Assembly: GCA_022702705.1 (NCBI GenBank)
Contig: CM040429.1
Location: 109,097,943-109,161,942, forward strand
Length of the DNA: 64,000 nt
From: Papilionanthe hookeriana x Papilionanthe teres
Lineage: Eukaryota > Streptophyta > Magnoliopsida > Asparagales > Orchidaceae
Direction: 5' to 3'
A model generated the notes under the pieces. The model was given only the letters and a program-made list of their open reading frames with translations. It searched no databases and was not told the DNA's origin. Below, piece after piece: positions 44,415-57,369 of the stretch (position 1 is the stretch's first letter; the number at the start of each line of letters is the position of its first letter). The translations under genes and the position numbers were made by a program.

Positions 44415-44430
44415 TTTTTGAGGTTGAAGA
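44415..44430 (+). other. Polypurine tract of element E
   Basis: TTTTTGAGGTTGAAGA immediately before the 3' LTR start TGTTG. It is in effect the partial last unit of the tandem array. Confidence 0.6.
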
Positions 44431-47400
44431 TGTTGCAAGTTTAAAGGATGAGTTCCTATAGGACTCTTTGGCCTTAGGACTGCCCTGGGTGGCCTGGTCT
44501 GGTGAGGGCTGACTTACACACACTACACTTATACACTACACTTTTACACACCTCCTAAAACCACACCCATACCCAACTTGACCTCCTGACTCATGAAGGT
44601 GATTCACATGGATGGTCCTTAACCCCTATGCCCTTGGCTAAGAGGGTTAGGAACAACATAGTGAATGCCTCAAATGAGTCCCTTCATGGCTCATGTGGGC
44701 TTGATATGGCTTCATGGCTCAACCAAAATGATCTCATTCCACTTACGTTTACCCAATCTTAAATTTTCTAAATTTTAAATTTTTGACCCCCGGGACCCCA
44801 CACCCGCCTAGCCTACCCAAAACCCTTGAAATTACCCAAATTTTCCAAAATTCTCCAAAATCACCCAAATTCCTCAAAATCAATCCTAAAAATTCTCCCA
44901 CCACTCAAATTGACCATTTTTACCCAAAATACCCAAAATTCCAAAAAATACCCCCAATACCCTCCAAATTACCAAAATGCCCCTCTTGACCCAAAAATCC
45001 AAAAAATTCCAAAAATTCCAAGAAAATTCCAACAAATCCCAAATATTCCTAATTTCATTTTGTTCAACTACACCATGGGCCAATTTTGTCAATTTACCCC
45101 ACTTTTGTCAAAATCCCCAATTTGACCCATTTTAACCCAGAGTGAACCCAATGTCAAACCAAACCTTCCCAATTGACCCAAATTCTGGTCCAATTCAATT
45201 CTAAACTTCAATTCAACATCCCCAACACCAATCTAGACCAAATCCAAGCCCAATTTGATTGGCATTTGAATCCAATTTCACTTTTGACCTTAAAGCCCAA
45301 TTTGGACCCATGACCTAAACATAGCCCAAACTAACCCAATTCAACTCCAATTAACCCCAAATCTTTTCTAAACCTTCCCTAACATCCCTAAAAACAAAAC
45401 ACTAACATGATTTACCCAAAATTTGAACCCAAACCCAACTCAAATTCAACCCAAAGCCAAAACTCCTTACATGGGCCTACACCTAAACCTAACCCAAATA
45501 GGCCCAAACCCCAAAATCTAAACCCAACCAAAGTTGAAACCGCTTTGAAAGAGCCCTACAAACATGTCTCAACATTAATTTTACACCAATTTCAACATTA
45601 TCCCAACATTAGCCGAAGTTAACCCAATTTGGCCTACCATTGGCCACTTTACCAAAAAGCCCAAATTAAACCCAATTCAAACACAAACCACCTCAAATTT
45701 GTTTCAAATCACTCATGACACATCCCTAAACCAAACCCAACAATTATTTGGTCCAAACTTTTACAAATTTCCCATCCACCAATTTATTTCCAAGCTTAAA
45801 AAGCCCACTTTCTTAAACCTTCCTAAAAACCCATCCAAAACAAATTTAAAAGCCCAAAACTTATTCCAAAAGCCCACATGAAATTTCTCTCATCATACCT
45901 ATGATTTAAAACACTCCCTAAAGTTCCAATAAAATATCAAATTATTCTAAATCAAGCTTCATGCTAACTCCTCATACATTCATCAAAAATTCCAACACCC
46001 TTTCTCATGCAAGTGAGCCATCTTTTTCCCAAGCCAAATGGAGCCATGAAGCCACATGTAAGCCATTGGCAAGCCATGAGAATCTATAATTTGTCAACTC
46101 TCCTTAAATGGCAAAAGGAGGAGGTCCTTTAAGTACCTCATAAAAGTCATTAACCCTAAACATGTTTCCCCTTAACCCAAATTTAATCAAAATATATTTG
46201 GATAGGGACTTCTCGTTCCAAACCAAGTCTGATTCCTTTGACTCCCCACAGCACCCAAAGCTACCTTGGAGGGTGAACCAAGCCCAAAGTGTTGGGTTGA
46301 CCCAAACCAAGCCAAAATAGCCTTTACCCATGCCATTTTAATTCAACTATTTTACACATGGCAAAGCTCAATTGGACTCTCAAACATCAAGCTCTGAACC
46401 TCCTGATGACAACAGTGACCTGACCCTGCCGGCCAGCCGCCTGAGTCGCCGGAAAACACCACACCCGAGAGCACCATTTGAGCCCAAGCTTGGAATTCTC
46501 ACCTGCTGAGTTGCCCCATGCCCAGTGGCCACCATGGCTGTTCTTCTCCTCAACAGAGCAGCTGATCCCGACCCCTAAATCCCCCTGGGAGGCCCTCCAG
46601 CCTCTCCTATTTAAACCTCACCCCTCTCGGCCATGAAGAGGTGCTGAACCAACCTTAAGGAAACTCTGCCAAAATCACTCCAGACTCTCCCCCACACCTA
46701 GAGCATTTGATCCCCACTTGCTCTCTTGCCACTAATCCCCACTAATTGAGCTCGATTTTGGAGCTCAATTCTCGAGTCGAACAGGACACTCCCAAATCCT
46801 CCACCAAAGTCAAATTAAACTCACCCACACACTGCACAAGACCAAGAGAAGGAGTTCCCAGGTGAAAGCCCCCTCTCCGGGCCACCCATCCGTTCTAGAC
46901 TCCAAAGGTTGAAATCGGGCTTGGTCAAAATCATACTCGGACAATTCACCGAGCCAAGGGACTTCATCTGGAGCTTGCTTGGACCCAATCGAAGGTGACA
47001 CAACCCTCAGATCGAAGCCACACTTCTCTGAGCTAAGGTATGAGCTAACCCTTTATCCCGAGCCTCTGGAGATTGTCTATTTCAAATGTTTTAATTTCAA
47101 TGCATGATCACCGTATATATGTGTTCGTCTCTTCAAGACAAATCCATATAGCACAAGAACACGAAAATCCGTTGAGAAATGAGTGAGTTCTTAGGGTTTT
47201 AGTGTGGACGGCTCTCGGGTGAGAACGGCTGGGGACGATGAGCGGATGTCGTCCATTCAATACATGCGCGGACGGACGGCTCAGATCGGGTCGGATCGGC
47301 GGATGATATGCGGAAGGCGGGACCCGGGTTACTGACTCAAGTGGCGGTGTCGAATGGCAGCGCGACATGCGGCATTTCGGAGATGCCTAGGATGAGTCAG

Positions 47401-50400
47401 CGCCGCCGTTTTAAATAGAAAATCAGGGTACTTTTTGATTTATTTAATTCCCTAAAATTCAAAAATTCATATCTTTGTATAGAAAAATCATAAAAATAAA
47501 ATAAAGATACCCTCTTGCTCAGTGAACAGAGGAGAATAATGTGGAAAAGAAATCATTTAATTTCATTGAATATTTTATTTTTAATGATTTATTTACTCTC
47601 TGCACATTTTCAATTCTCCATGCATGTAGACAATTCACCATGGCATGAGACCATAGAGCTTTTGAAGCCTCTGAATTTGGGGACATTCCCTGAATTTTCC
47701 AAAGTCAGAGGCCATCCCTATGAAGAGTTATTGATTTTTCAATTCTAGGCCACTATTTTGAGTATTTTAATTTCAATAATTAGCATGTTGTGAAATAAAT
47801 TCTAGGAAAATTTGGTGATGTTTGTTATGACTAGAGGACCCTAGTGGAAAATAGGTTTTGAGTTAACTCACTTGGAATAACCCTAATTGGCTTAAACACC
47901 CAAAATGGAGCTTTAATTAATTAGAGCTAATCATACATCAAATTGACTTGAAATCAATTCTCCACCGACCTGTAGGATCGGAGGAACCCACCATAAAAGT
48001 TTGAAGTCAATTGGACTTGGTTAGCCCTATCAAATGGGTTGATTAAGCCATTTAGCCAAACTTAAACTTTAAAAATTCATAACTTTCAAAATACTTTTCA
48101 AAAATTAACCAAATTGGTTTTTAAGCCTCTCTGATATCAGGGGAATTTAAGAAAATTAAAATAACAATTTTCCAAAAAAGTTAATTTTTTGCATTATTTT
48201 AATATTTTTAATAATTAAAAAGTAATAAAAATCACAAAAATAATAAAATTCACCAAAATGTCACATTTTGAATTTTAATCACTTAGAAACAAACCCCATA
48301 TTTTTCTTAGGTCTCTATGATGAGATATTAAATTTTAAAGCCCTAAGGTAATTTTAAAATTAAAAAAATGTATTTTCTAGCATTCCCACTAAAATAATTC
48401 TAATAAATCAAAGAAAAATTATAAAAATTAGTTCTCTGGTTTCCTTGATATCAGAGAGATTTTGAAAAATATAAAATTCATTTTTCATCCTTTATTTTAT
48501 TTTTAAATTAATTAATACTCCAAAATTCAAAATAATTATAATAAAGAAAATATAATTCAAGAAATCACCAAAATTGGTCCAAGTGGTCCTCTAGTCATTA
48601 GGAATGTCCCATAATTTTCTTAAGGACAGAAACTTTCCCTTGGTCATGTTATTGAATTTTCCTTGAAAATCCCTATTTTCCACCAAAAATAATTACATAA
48701 ATAAATTAAATACAGAAAAATCACATTTTCTCCTCTAATGTCTTGATTGATATGTGAGTGAAGTCACATAAAAATTTCAAATTCATTTGAGCTCAATTTA
48801 GTGAGTTATGGAATTAGTAAGTTTAAAGGGCAAAATGGTAATTAAAATTTTAACCTATAATTAAAAATTTTAGGTTTAATTAAAAGGGTGGGTAAAATAT
48901 TTGATACTAAGTTGATTTTGGATGTTTGAAACTTAGGTAATTAAAGGGTGGAAACCTACCAAACAATTTGAAAATAATTAAAATAAAACTTAATTAAATA
49001 ATTAATTAAATTTGGAAGAATAATGAAAAATTAGAATTATTAAAATAGGGATATTATTAGGAAGAGATTTGTTCTTTAATTTAAGAATCCCTAAATTAAT
49101 CACCTCAATAATATTTAATTCCTAATTAAAATGATAATTCAAACTCAAGATTTAAAATGCTAAAAGACTTAATCATTAAATTAAATTAAAGTTAAAACAT
49201 TTAAATTAAATCCTTCCAAAATTTCAATTAAATTAATACTTTAACAATTAAATTAAATCATCTTTAAAACATAAAAAATAAAATATTAAATTAAAATTAA
49301 AATAAAATTAAATTAAAATTTAAATTAAATTAAATTAAATTAAATTAAATTAAATTAAATTAAATTAAATTAAATCATATTAAATTAAATTAAATTAAAT
49401 TAAATTAAATTAAAACATATTAAATTAAATTAAATTAAATAAAAAATAAAATCAAGTTAAAAAAAATTAAAATTAAATTAAAAAATAAAATTAAACTAAA
49501 ATTAAAACTAAATCAAATTAAATTAAATTAAAATTAAATTAAATTAAATTGAATTAAATATAACATCACTTAAGACATAAAGAATTCAAAATAAATCTAA
49601 AACAACTTGAACACTATTCCAAACTTAAACCCATTAATTAAAATTAAATTAAATCACAAATCACTTAAACATCAATTTGCCCTCAAAAGCTCTTGTTGTC
49701 ATAACTCCTAAATGGAGTATTAAGTGAAATGTTACTTCACTTATAGGATATTCAAATGTCCTAATTCACTCAGCAAGATAATAAAACTTAAACTCCTAGA
49801 TGATTAATTCACTTGTATAATTAAATTATCTTGGACTTAAAACAATCCTAGAGGTATTGAAAAGATGTTTAAGACTCGTCTTAAGCACTTCCTCAATATG
49901 ATAGGATATTTATAAGAACAATTGAACTTAATTGTTCTTTGATGAAGAAAATCGTCCTTAAACCAAAACACAAGAACCTAGACGTCATAGGAGATGACTA
50001 GTTATAGGATTAGGACTTTGGTAGACAACCAAAACCTTTCCCTTAGCTTTACCTAGGTACTTGTTGGAATACTTAAATGCTCTGATATGTGTTTTAAGTG
50101 CGACTTGGGAAGACGGGAAGACCCTCCGGGTACGCTTTTATTTTATTGCAATTTACTTTATTGCAAATGCACTTTACTTTTCTTGCATGATAAACAATCT
50201 GTTGCATGAAAACCAAAATCTTTAGGATAGTCCTTAAACCGAAACCAAAATTAAATTAAAAATCATTACAAGATAAAATTCACCGCCACAACATTTCAAA
50301 ATATAAAACAACTCAAAATTTAATCACAAACAGAACACAAAACTACAATTGCAACTATATTAAAATGTCTCGTCGAATGATCGGGAATACCTCGGATGAT

Positions 50401-51644
50401 GTAACCCACGAGTTGTTAACGGGATTTCCCACAGTCTAAATGAAAGTGTGGAACTCATTCAGTTGAGTTTAGCAAATTCATCTGTACTAAGTGAATTCAA
50501 TGAAAATAATGGTGCCGGGATGACGGAACCGTGGGATCTTAATCGGTTCTGTTTAATCAACTTTAAGATTTGTTTTAATTAAAACATAAAAAAAACACTT
50601 GGAAATTATGACCTTCTCTAAACCAGAACACTTCTCTCATCTCTTAATTTATAATTTCTAAAACTAAACCCTCTGCAACAACAAGGAGCTCGGAGCATAG
50701 TGGGCAACACGGCCATCATCGTCAGCAAAACTCAGATTTACTGCAACAAAGCATTTCTTAGAATTAAACAACTAAACCATAGGACTTCGAGGTATTTTGC
50801 CTAGTGCAACATAAATCCTCAACCTTTTGTTAGGCATTTGCATTGCAAATTAAGCCCTAACCGGTCTTAGGATTCCGAGGTAGTCGTCAGATACGACATA
50901 AACCCTCACATCTTCGAGGCTATTTGTGTGATCACATCATACGAATATAAGTCCTAATTAATTAAAAATTGGCAAGATCAAAACATTAAATAAACATTAG
51001 GGCCTTCCTAAATTCAAGTCAAACAATAGGATAGTCGGGACATTACCGAAGTTCGCTTCGAATCTGTGATTTCTCCTACCTTTCTTCCTTTGAATTCCCA
51101 AAATAAAATGTTCCAAATTTGATCCATTCCCTATTGAAATTCCAAAACTCAAATATTTTGAAAACCTTAAACTTTGTAATTCTTGAGAGCAAAACTACTG
51201 ATTATTATCGAGAGTTTTCTTAGGTGATTCCCGTCACTTAAGATGTAATTAACTATAGGGGCTTGCCCTTATAGGGAATTTTAAGAACCCAGGTAATATA
51301 AACCTCGTTTAATGCTTTCATATTAAGCAGGGGAACTTGTCGACAAATAAAATGGTTTCGCAGACCAAACAGATGTCACAAACCTTCTAGTTTATCTAAT
51401 CGAGCCCCACCATCAAACAGTGTGCCTATTCTTCGGAATAGACACGCGGTTTGTGGTGCGGTGCTCGTTTATATAAACTATTTGAGATGTGAGATCGATC
51501 GATTTCATATCTTAAAATTTTTAAAATTTTCAAAATCAAAACACTACTTTCCAAATTATATATATGTAAATTAAATTTAAAATTCACCGACAACTTCTGT
51601 AGGCGACCCCCTTTTCAAAACACATAACCTAAAAATATGCCGAC
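44431..51644 (+). repeat. 3' LTR of element E
   Basis: 7214 bp, starting TGTTGCAAGTTTAAAGG and ending ATGCCGAC, where C protease sequence resumes. Same order of sub-regions as the 5' LTR: G-poor zone 44783-45890, promoter-like zone 46380-47400 with TATTTAAA at 46608-46615, and an (ATTAA)-type array 49260-49560. Lacks about 195 bp right after TGTTG that the 5' LTR has, and has about 85 bp at 48739-48828 that the 5' LTR lacks. Confidence 0.9.
46608..46615 (+). promoter_or_regulatory. TATA-like box in the E 3' LTR
   Basis: TATTTAAA in the same context as 27113-27120. Being identical in both LTRs, it was present at insertion. Confidence 0.45.
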
Positions 51645-52000
51645 GATTACATTACATATCCTAAGGGAGTTATTGAAGATGTATTAGTAAAAGTGGACAA
51701 ATTTATCTTCCCTGTAGATTTTATTGTTCTAGATATGGAAGAAGATAAAGAAATTTCTATCATTTTAGGAAGACCATTTTTAGCCACTCGGAAAAGGTAT
51801 GATTGATGTTCGGAAAGGAGAATTAACTATGAGAGTAAATGACCAAAAAGTAACTTTTAATATTGCTAAATCAATGAAATATCCTGCACTAGAAAAAGAT
51901 GATGAGTGTTTTCGAATGGAAGTACTCGATCATTTACAAAAAGAACATTTTAAAGAATATTATGAAGAAAAATTAGAAAAATAAAATATTGAATTAATTG
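51645..52000 (+). pseudogene. Element C protease, right part
   Basis: Continues the domain cut at 24738: ITYPKGVIEDVLVKVDKFIF, PVDFIVLDMEEDKEIS and ILGRPFLAT. An extra base near 51789 shifts the frame; MIDVRKGELTMRVND follows in the RT frame. A TAA lies at 51982-51984. Confidence 0.88.
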
Positions 52001-53202
52001 AAAAATCTGAGATAAATGAAGAATTAGATTATATTCAAGAGAAATTTGAATTTTTGGATAACACAGAAAATACTGAAAAAAATATAGTTCCATCAATTAT
52101 TAAACCTCCTGAACTTGAGTTAAAAATGTTACCTAATCATTTGAAATATGCTTACTTAGGTAATTCTTTAACTCTAGCAGTTATTATTTCCTCTGAATTA
52201 AATGAATCTCAAGAACAAAAACTTTTAGATACATTAAAAAAATATAAGAAAATTTTTGGTTGGACTTTAGCAGATATTAAAGAAATTAGTCCTTCAATCT
52301 ATATGCACAGAATTATTTTAGATAATGACCATAAACATAAAGCAGATCCACAAAGGAGATTAAATACGATAATGAAAGAAGCAGTCAAAAAGGAAATTTT
52401 AAAATGGTTAGATAATGGTATTATATATCCTATTTCTGACAGTGCTTGGGTAAGCCCAATTCACTGTGTACCTAAAAAAGGAGGGGTGACTGTCAAAGCT
52501 AATGAAAATAATGTTCTTATCCCTATAAGACAAGTTACTGGATGGCGAATATGTATTGATTATAGAAAATTAAACACAGCCACCTGGAAAGATCACTTCC
52601 CATTACCATTTCTAGACCAGATGTTAGATAGATTAGCCGGACATAAATATTTTTGTTTCTTAGATGGATCTACCGGTTATCATCAAATACAAATTGCTCC
52701 TGAGGATCAAGATAAAACTACATTTAATAGTCCTTATGGAACTTTCGCTTTTCGAGGAATGCCTTTTGGATTATGTAATGCACCTGCAACATTCCAAAGA
52801 TGTATGATGTCTATATTTAGTAAATTAATTGATAATGGAATAGAAGTATTTATGGATGATTTCTCTGTATTTGGAACAACATTTAACACATGCTTAGATC
52901 ATCTTGAGAAAATATTTGAAGTATGTGAGAAAACTAATTTAGTTCTTAATTGGGAGAAATGTCAATTTATGGTTACAGGCGGCATTGTATTAGGGCATAA
53001 AATTTCGAGAAAAGGCATGGAAGTAGACCCTGCAAAAATTCAAGTTATAGCTAAATTACCACCTCCAACTACGGTAAAAGGGGTAAGAAGTTTTCTTGGA
53101 CATGCTGGATTCTACAGGCATTATATTAAAGATTTATCAAAAATTACTAAACCTCTATGCCAACTTCTTGAAAAGGACAATAAATTTGAATTTACAAGCT
53201 GA
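52001..53202 (+). pseudogene. Element C reverse transcriptase, domain frame intact
   Basis: A 382-residue uninterrupted frame (52054-53202) covers the RT domain: PELELKMLPNHLKYAYLG, RIILDNDHKHKADPQRRLN, ILKWLDNGIIYPISDSAWV, SPIHCVPKKGG, VTGWRICIDYRKLN, FLDGSTGYHQIQIAPEDQDK, SPYGTFAFRGMPFGLCNAPA and FMDD at 52849-52860. This is the best RT of the three Athila-like elements. An extra base near 53200 breaks the join to RNase H. It reflects C being younger than B and A. Confidence 0.9.
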
Positions 53203-53722
53203 ATGCCTGAATGCTTTCGAATTATTAAAAGATAAATTAATTACAGCACCTATAATAGTTTCACCTAATTGGGAGAAACCATTTGAGCTTATGTGTGATG
53301 CTAGTGATTATGCTATAGGAGCAGTTCTTGGGCAAAGATATGATAAGATTTTCAAAGTTATATATTATGCTAGTAAAACTCTAAATGATGCTGAAATAAA
53401 TTATACAGTTACTGAAAGAGAATTATTAGCAATTGTATATACTTTTAATAAATTTCAGCATTATCTAATAGGAACTAAATGCATTGTACATGCTGATCAC
53501 TCTGTTATAAAATATTTAATGCAAAAGAAAGATTCTAAACCAAGATTAATTAGATGGATATTATTAATGCAAGAATTTGATTTTGAGATCATTAACAAAA
53601 ATGGAACTGATAATCAAATTGCAGATCATTTATCAAGATTAGAAAATCATGAATTATCTAATACTGACAATGAAATTTTAGACAGTTTTCCTGATGAACA
53701 ACTATATAATATTAATGAATAA
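53203..53722 (+). pseudogene. Element C RNase H
   Basis: The frame 53096-53722 holds ELMCDASDYAIGAVLGQ, VTERELLAIVYTFNKF, CIVHADHSVIKYLMQ and NGTDNQIADHLSRLENHE, with all four acidic residues readable. A TAA at 53720 and a TAG near 53798 interrupt the following PWYADIVNY linker, and a 1-base loss near 53830 shifts the frame. Confidence 0.88.
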
Positions 53723-55020
53723 AAAATACCTTGGTATGCTGATATAGTAAATTATATTGTAAGAGACATTTTACCACCTATGTTAACTTTGCAACAATAG
53801 AAAAAATTCATTCACGATACTAAAACATACTTTGGGATGAACCATACTTATATAAGCAATGTAAGGATCTAATTATTAGAAGATGCGTGCCTTATGAAGA
53901 AACTGAACCAATTATTCAAAAATGTCATGACTCTGATTTTGGAGGAAATTTTGGGACAGATAAAACTGCATATAAAATTCTACAATTTGGATTCTACTGG
54001 CCTATTCTATTTAGAGATGTATATAGATATATAAAAACCTGTGATAAATGCCAAAGAGTAGGAAACATATCAAGAAAAAATGAAATGCCTCTGAATTTTA
54101 TATTAGAAGTTGAAAGTTTTGATGTTTGGGGATTAGATTTCATGGGACCTTTTATTCCTTCATTTGGAAACTCATATATATTAGTAGCTGTTGATTATGT
54201 TTCTAAATGGATTGAAGCACAAGCTTTATCTAGGTGTGATGCTAAAAGTGTTTCAAAATTTTTAATGAAAAATATTTTTACTAGATTTGGAATGCCGAGA
54301 GTGATTATCACTGACGGAGGAACTCATTTTAGAAACAAATATATTCATAAACTAGTAGAAAAATATAATATTATGCATAAGATATCAACTGCTTATCATC
54401 CACAAACTAGTGGATTAGCTGAAGTTTCTAATCGAGAGATAAAGCGTATATTAGAAAAGTCTGTCAATCCTAATAGATCAGACTGGTCTATAAGACTAGA
54501 TACTACATTATGGGCATACAAGACTGCTTATAAAACTCTGATTGGAATGACTCCTTACAAGCTTATATATGGAAAAACTTGCCACTTACCAGTTGAATTA
54601 GAACATAAAGCATATTGGGCGATTAAAGAATTTAATTATAATATGAAAGAATCTGGTGAGAAGAGATTATTGCAATTAAATGAATTGGAAGAACTAAGAA
54701 ACGAATCATATGATAATGATAGGATTTATAAGGAAAGGATGAAATTATGGCATGATCGGAAGATTAATTAGAGAAATTTTGAACCAGGACAAGAAGTTTT
54801 GCTATATAATACTAGATTGAAATTATTTTCTGGGAAATTGAAATCTCGATGGTTAGGACCTTTCACCATAACTCAAATATTTTCATATGGAACTATAGAA
54901 ATTGAAGATCCAAAAACAGGACATAGATTTAAAGTAAATGGACATAGATTAAAACCATATTTCAAAAATAGAAGACCAAATTTTAAAGAGGTTTTAATGC
55001 TTAGTCAACCTGAACACTAA
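53723..55020 (+). pseudogene. Element C integrase
   Basis: A 294-residue frame (53887-54771) then a single TAG at 54769-54771, with the same frame continuing to TAA 55018. Zinc domain CHDSDFGGNFG and CDKCQRVG: the second zinc His, present in A and B (GGHFG, GEHFG), is Asn here. Core WGLDFMGPF, IITDGGTHFRN and LAEVSNREIKRIL keep all three acidic residues. The C-terminal GPFTITQIFSYGTIEIEDPK and FKVNGHRLKPYF blocks are intact after the stop. Confidence 0.9.
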
Positions 55021-55027
55021 CTAAATT

Positions 55028-55072
55028 AGGTCGGGCTGACGACGTTAAACCAAGCGCTTTATGGGAGGCAAC
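55028..55072 (+). other. Post-pol motif of element C
   Basis: GGTCGGGCTGACGACGTTAA, ACCAAGCGCTTTATGGGAGG, CAACCCATAG. Uninterrupted here, and the reference for the split B copy. Confidence 0.75.
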
Positions 55073-55236
55073 CCATAGTAGTCTTTTATTTTTAAATATC
55101 TACAAATTTGTGAGACTATATTATTAAAACAAATCTTACTACTCAAATTTTTTATTAGAACCATCAAAAAATTGAACCTATTTGATGAGATCAGAAAATA
55201 TTCGGACCAGAGCGAAATTGGGCGATTTTTATGAAT

Positions 55237-55348
55237 CTCGCCGACAGCGAGCCCGAGCCCGCTGACAGCGAGATCGTGCGCCATTACATCAGTCAGTTTT
55301 ATAACTAAGTCACCGACGGCGAGGAACTTCCCGCCGACGGCGAGGCAG
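55237..55348. repeat. Hairpin cassette in the C spacer before the first post-pol ORF
   Basis: CTCGCCGACAGCGAG, CCCGCTGACAGCGAG, CACCGACGGCGAG and CCCGCCGACGGCGAG. Same unit type as the C LTRs. It precedes the first post-pol ORF, as the A and B cassettes do. Confidence 0.75.
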
Positions 55349-55488
55349 TTGAAAATTTGGTTTCTTAAAGATTTTTCGTGCGATTTTGGACGGATCTAAG
55401 CAATTCCTTCGTAAGAAATTATCCCAAATCCGATTTTACACCATTTTCTTCCTTAGGAACGACTAGAGACCAATCCTTTCCATCCAAA

Positions 55489-56539
55489 ATGGCCACCAAA
55501 TTCTTAGAAACCACAAAAACTGAAGTTTTCAACCGGAGAAAATTCGTCAGTTCGGAGGCACAGCGAATCTTCAACAAAGGCTTGATGAAGAAAAGACTTT
55601 TTAAAGAAAGAGGATTTGTCAACAGAGGAGTAGAGAGTTCTACTACAAAAATAGAATAAATTATCGCACAACAGCATTGGGAGGTATTTTGTTATACGAC
55701 ATCCGCTGTAGTTATACCAGTAGTTAAAGAGTTTTACTCTAATTTACATGCGATCAATAATGGAAATGTGTACGTCAGAGGAAGATGGGTAACATTTACT
55801 CCTGCAAGGGTAAATGAATTGTTTTCTATAGAGAATACCTCTGTTTGTCATTATTCCAACTTTGTGCCTTCAAGATACAATATGAACGAAATCTATAGAT
55901 ATCTGACCGACGAACCGGATGATTGGGAGTTACGAGAAGACGGGTATGTCAGTTTTTCTGCATCACTTCTTAACCCTGTCTCAAAGCACTGGCATTTCTT
56001 TATATCATCAAAATTATTACCTACCATGAGAGTAAATAAAGTTTCAAAGGAATGCGCTATTTTAAACTACTGTATTCAAATTGGATTACCTATCGATGTT
56101 GGATCAATAATAGTAAAGTCTGCATTGGGATTAATTGTGCATGGGTCAGTGCATGGACTTGGACACCCATCTACTATATTTGCTTTATGCAGTCAATACC
56201 AAGTTTCTTATGAGGCTTTGGGAAAAAGTACTTTTACCATGGAAACCACTGGATCCTACTGATATGTTTCCCACTTTGGATAACAATGATGAGATTATCA
56301 TTATTTCTGACAGAGCATCACAGAACAATCCTTTAGCAAGGCCCTTTACTGATAAGATTAATTTCATTCTGAAGAAGATTAAAGGATTGGAGAAAGAATT
56401 GTAAAATGTGATGAATTCCATTGACAATATCTCTGATATGTTTGATCATATTGATTGGAGAATGAAGGAGCACTTTGATCATACCTGGACATCCGGAGGC
56501 CAGTTTTATTCATCTACTAAGATAGAAAGGATGGATTAA
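55489..56539 (+). pseudogene. First env-position ORF of C, putative plant transposon protein family
   Basis: Starts MATKFLETTKTEVFNRRKF at 55489. Domain blocks: AVVIPVVKEFYSN, VRGRWVTFTPARVNELF, IYRYLTDEPDDWEL, SKHWHFFISSKLLP, VSKECAILNYCIQ, PIDVGSIIVKS and GLGHPSTIFALC, the PF20167-like pattern (from memory). A TAA at 55657 and a frameshift near 56225 break it. The C-terminal part (INFILKKIKGLEKEL, stop, then HIDWRMKEHFDHTW) is a coil matching the small ORFs of A and B. So C keeps a full-length protein where A and B have only a coil. Function unknown. Confidence 0.68.
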
Positions 56540-56671
56540 TGAAGAATCTATTGCCGAATTCCCTTTCAGGCCTTTCTACAATTTATTTATGCACCTGCGT
56601 CGCATCAGAAATATCAGAGAAGATGTTAGTTCAGACACTGAAGAGTAGGAAAGATTTCTATGTTTATGTTA

Positions 56672-56675
<4 letters not shown>

Positions 56676-56718
<43 letters not shown>
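56676..56718. repeat. (AT)n(GT)n microsatellite
   Basis: About 15 AT units followed by six GT units. Confidence 0.9.
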
Positions 56719-57073
56719 TTTATTTGGAGTTAGGTTTTATTATGAGTCGAAATTTGATTTGATCATCTCAGAATTGATGAGATTTTATGTAAATTGTTAT
56801 GTCTCAGTATTTAGAGTGTTGTTGTGTGGATTGTGATGCTGAGTATTATGGATTTGAACATTTAAGTTAAGTAAGTGTTAAGTTGTTAGTGTGAAATTTG
56901 TAAGTTTCATGGATTTCATATATAAAGTTATATTGTTTGTGTTGTGTGACTTTTTGTGAGTATAAGTATATAATCTTAGTATTATTATTAAATTAAGTGA
57001 TCGGAAGATTGATTAAGGGCAATTCGAGGTTGAAAATGATTGACGAATTTCAAAAATTTAAAATTTTTGGGAT

Positions 57074-57224
57074 CTCGCCGACGGCGAGAATTATCTCGCT
57101 CACAGCGAGAAAACCCGCTGACAGCGAAACCTAGCTCGCCGATGGCGGATTTTTCCCGAAACTTTTGCCTTATGAAATTAATTAGCTCGCCGACGGCAAG
57201 AAAAATCTCGCTGACAGCGAGAAC
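57074..57224. repeat. Second hairpin cassette in the C spacer
   Basis: CTCGCCGACGGCGAG, CTCGCTCACAGCGAG, CCCGCTGACAGCGA, CTCGCCGATGGCGG, CTCGCCGACGGCAAG and CTCGCTGACAGCGAG. The pairs CTCGCCG/CGGCGAG and CTCGCTG/CAGCGAG differ by a compensatory C-G to T-A change, so the stem is kept. Confidence 0.75.
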
Positions 57225-57369
57225 GTGAAAAGACCTATATTTGACCGGTCAACCGACACTATTCAACATCCCCTTCCTCAAATTTTCGAAAAAACCGACC
57301 TAGGGCTTGAGAGATCTCGGATTTGAGGCGATTTCAACACTTTTTGACACCAGATTTCATCTTCCTTTG

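Larger units (their letters stand above)
24739..51644 (+). mobile_element. Element E: Tat/Ogre-like LTR retrotransposon with ~7.2-kb LTRs and an AlkB-like ORF
   Basis: About 26.9 kb. LTRs at 24739-32085 and 44431-51644 flank a tRNA-Arg type primer site, a gag region with CCHC-like zinc knuckle, protease, RT (YVDD), RNase H, a second RNase H (archaeal-type, a hallmark of the Tat lineage), integrase, an AlkB-family dioxygenase ORF, an 82-bp tandem array and a PPT. The very long LTRs and long 3' region fit Tat/Ogre elements. It interrupts the C protease. The right junction (GCCGAC|GATTACATTACATATCC) does not show a clear target duplication. All ORFs are broken. Confidence 0.92.
56540..57369. other. 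Spacer between post-pol ORFs of C
   Basis: No coding frame. Contains an (AT)n then (GT)n microsatellite (56676-56718), a second hairpin cassette (57074-57224) and the presumed untranslated leader up to the intron donor at 57370. Confidence 0.6.

Noticed and set aside
24739..51644. Interpreting the two ~7-kb repeats of E as a segmental duplication
   Set aside because: A primer site follows the left copy and a PPT precedes the right copy, with gag-pol between, so they are LTRs.
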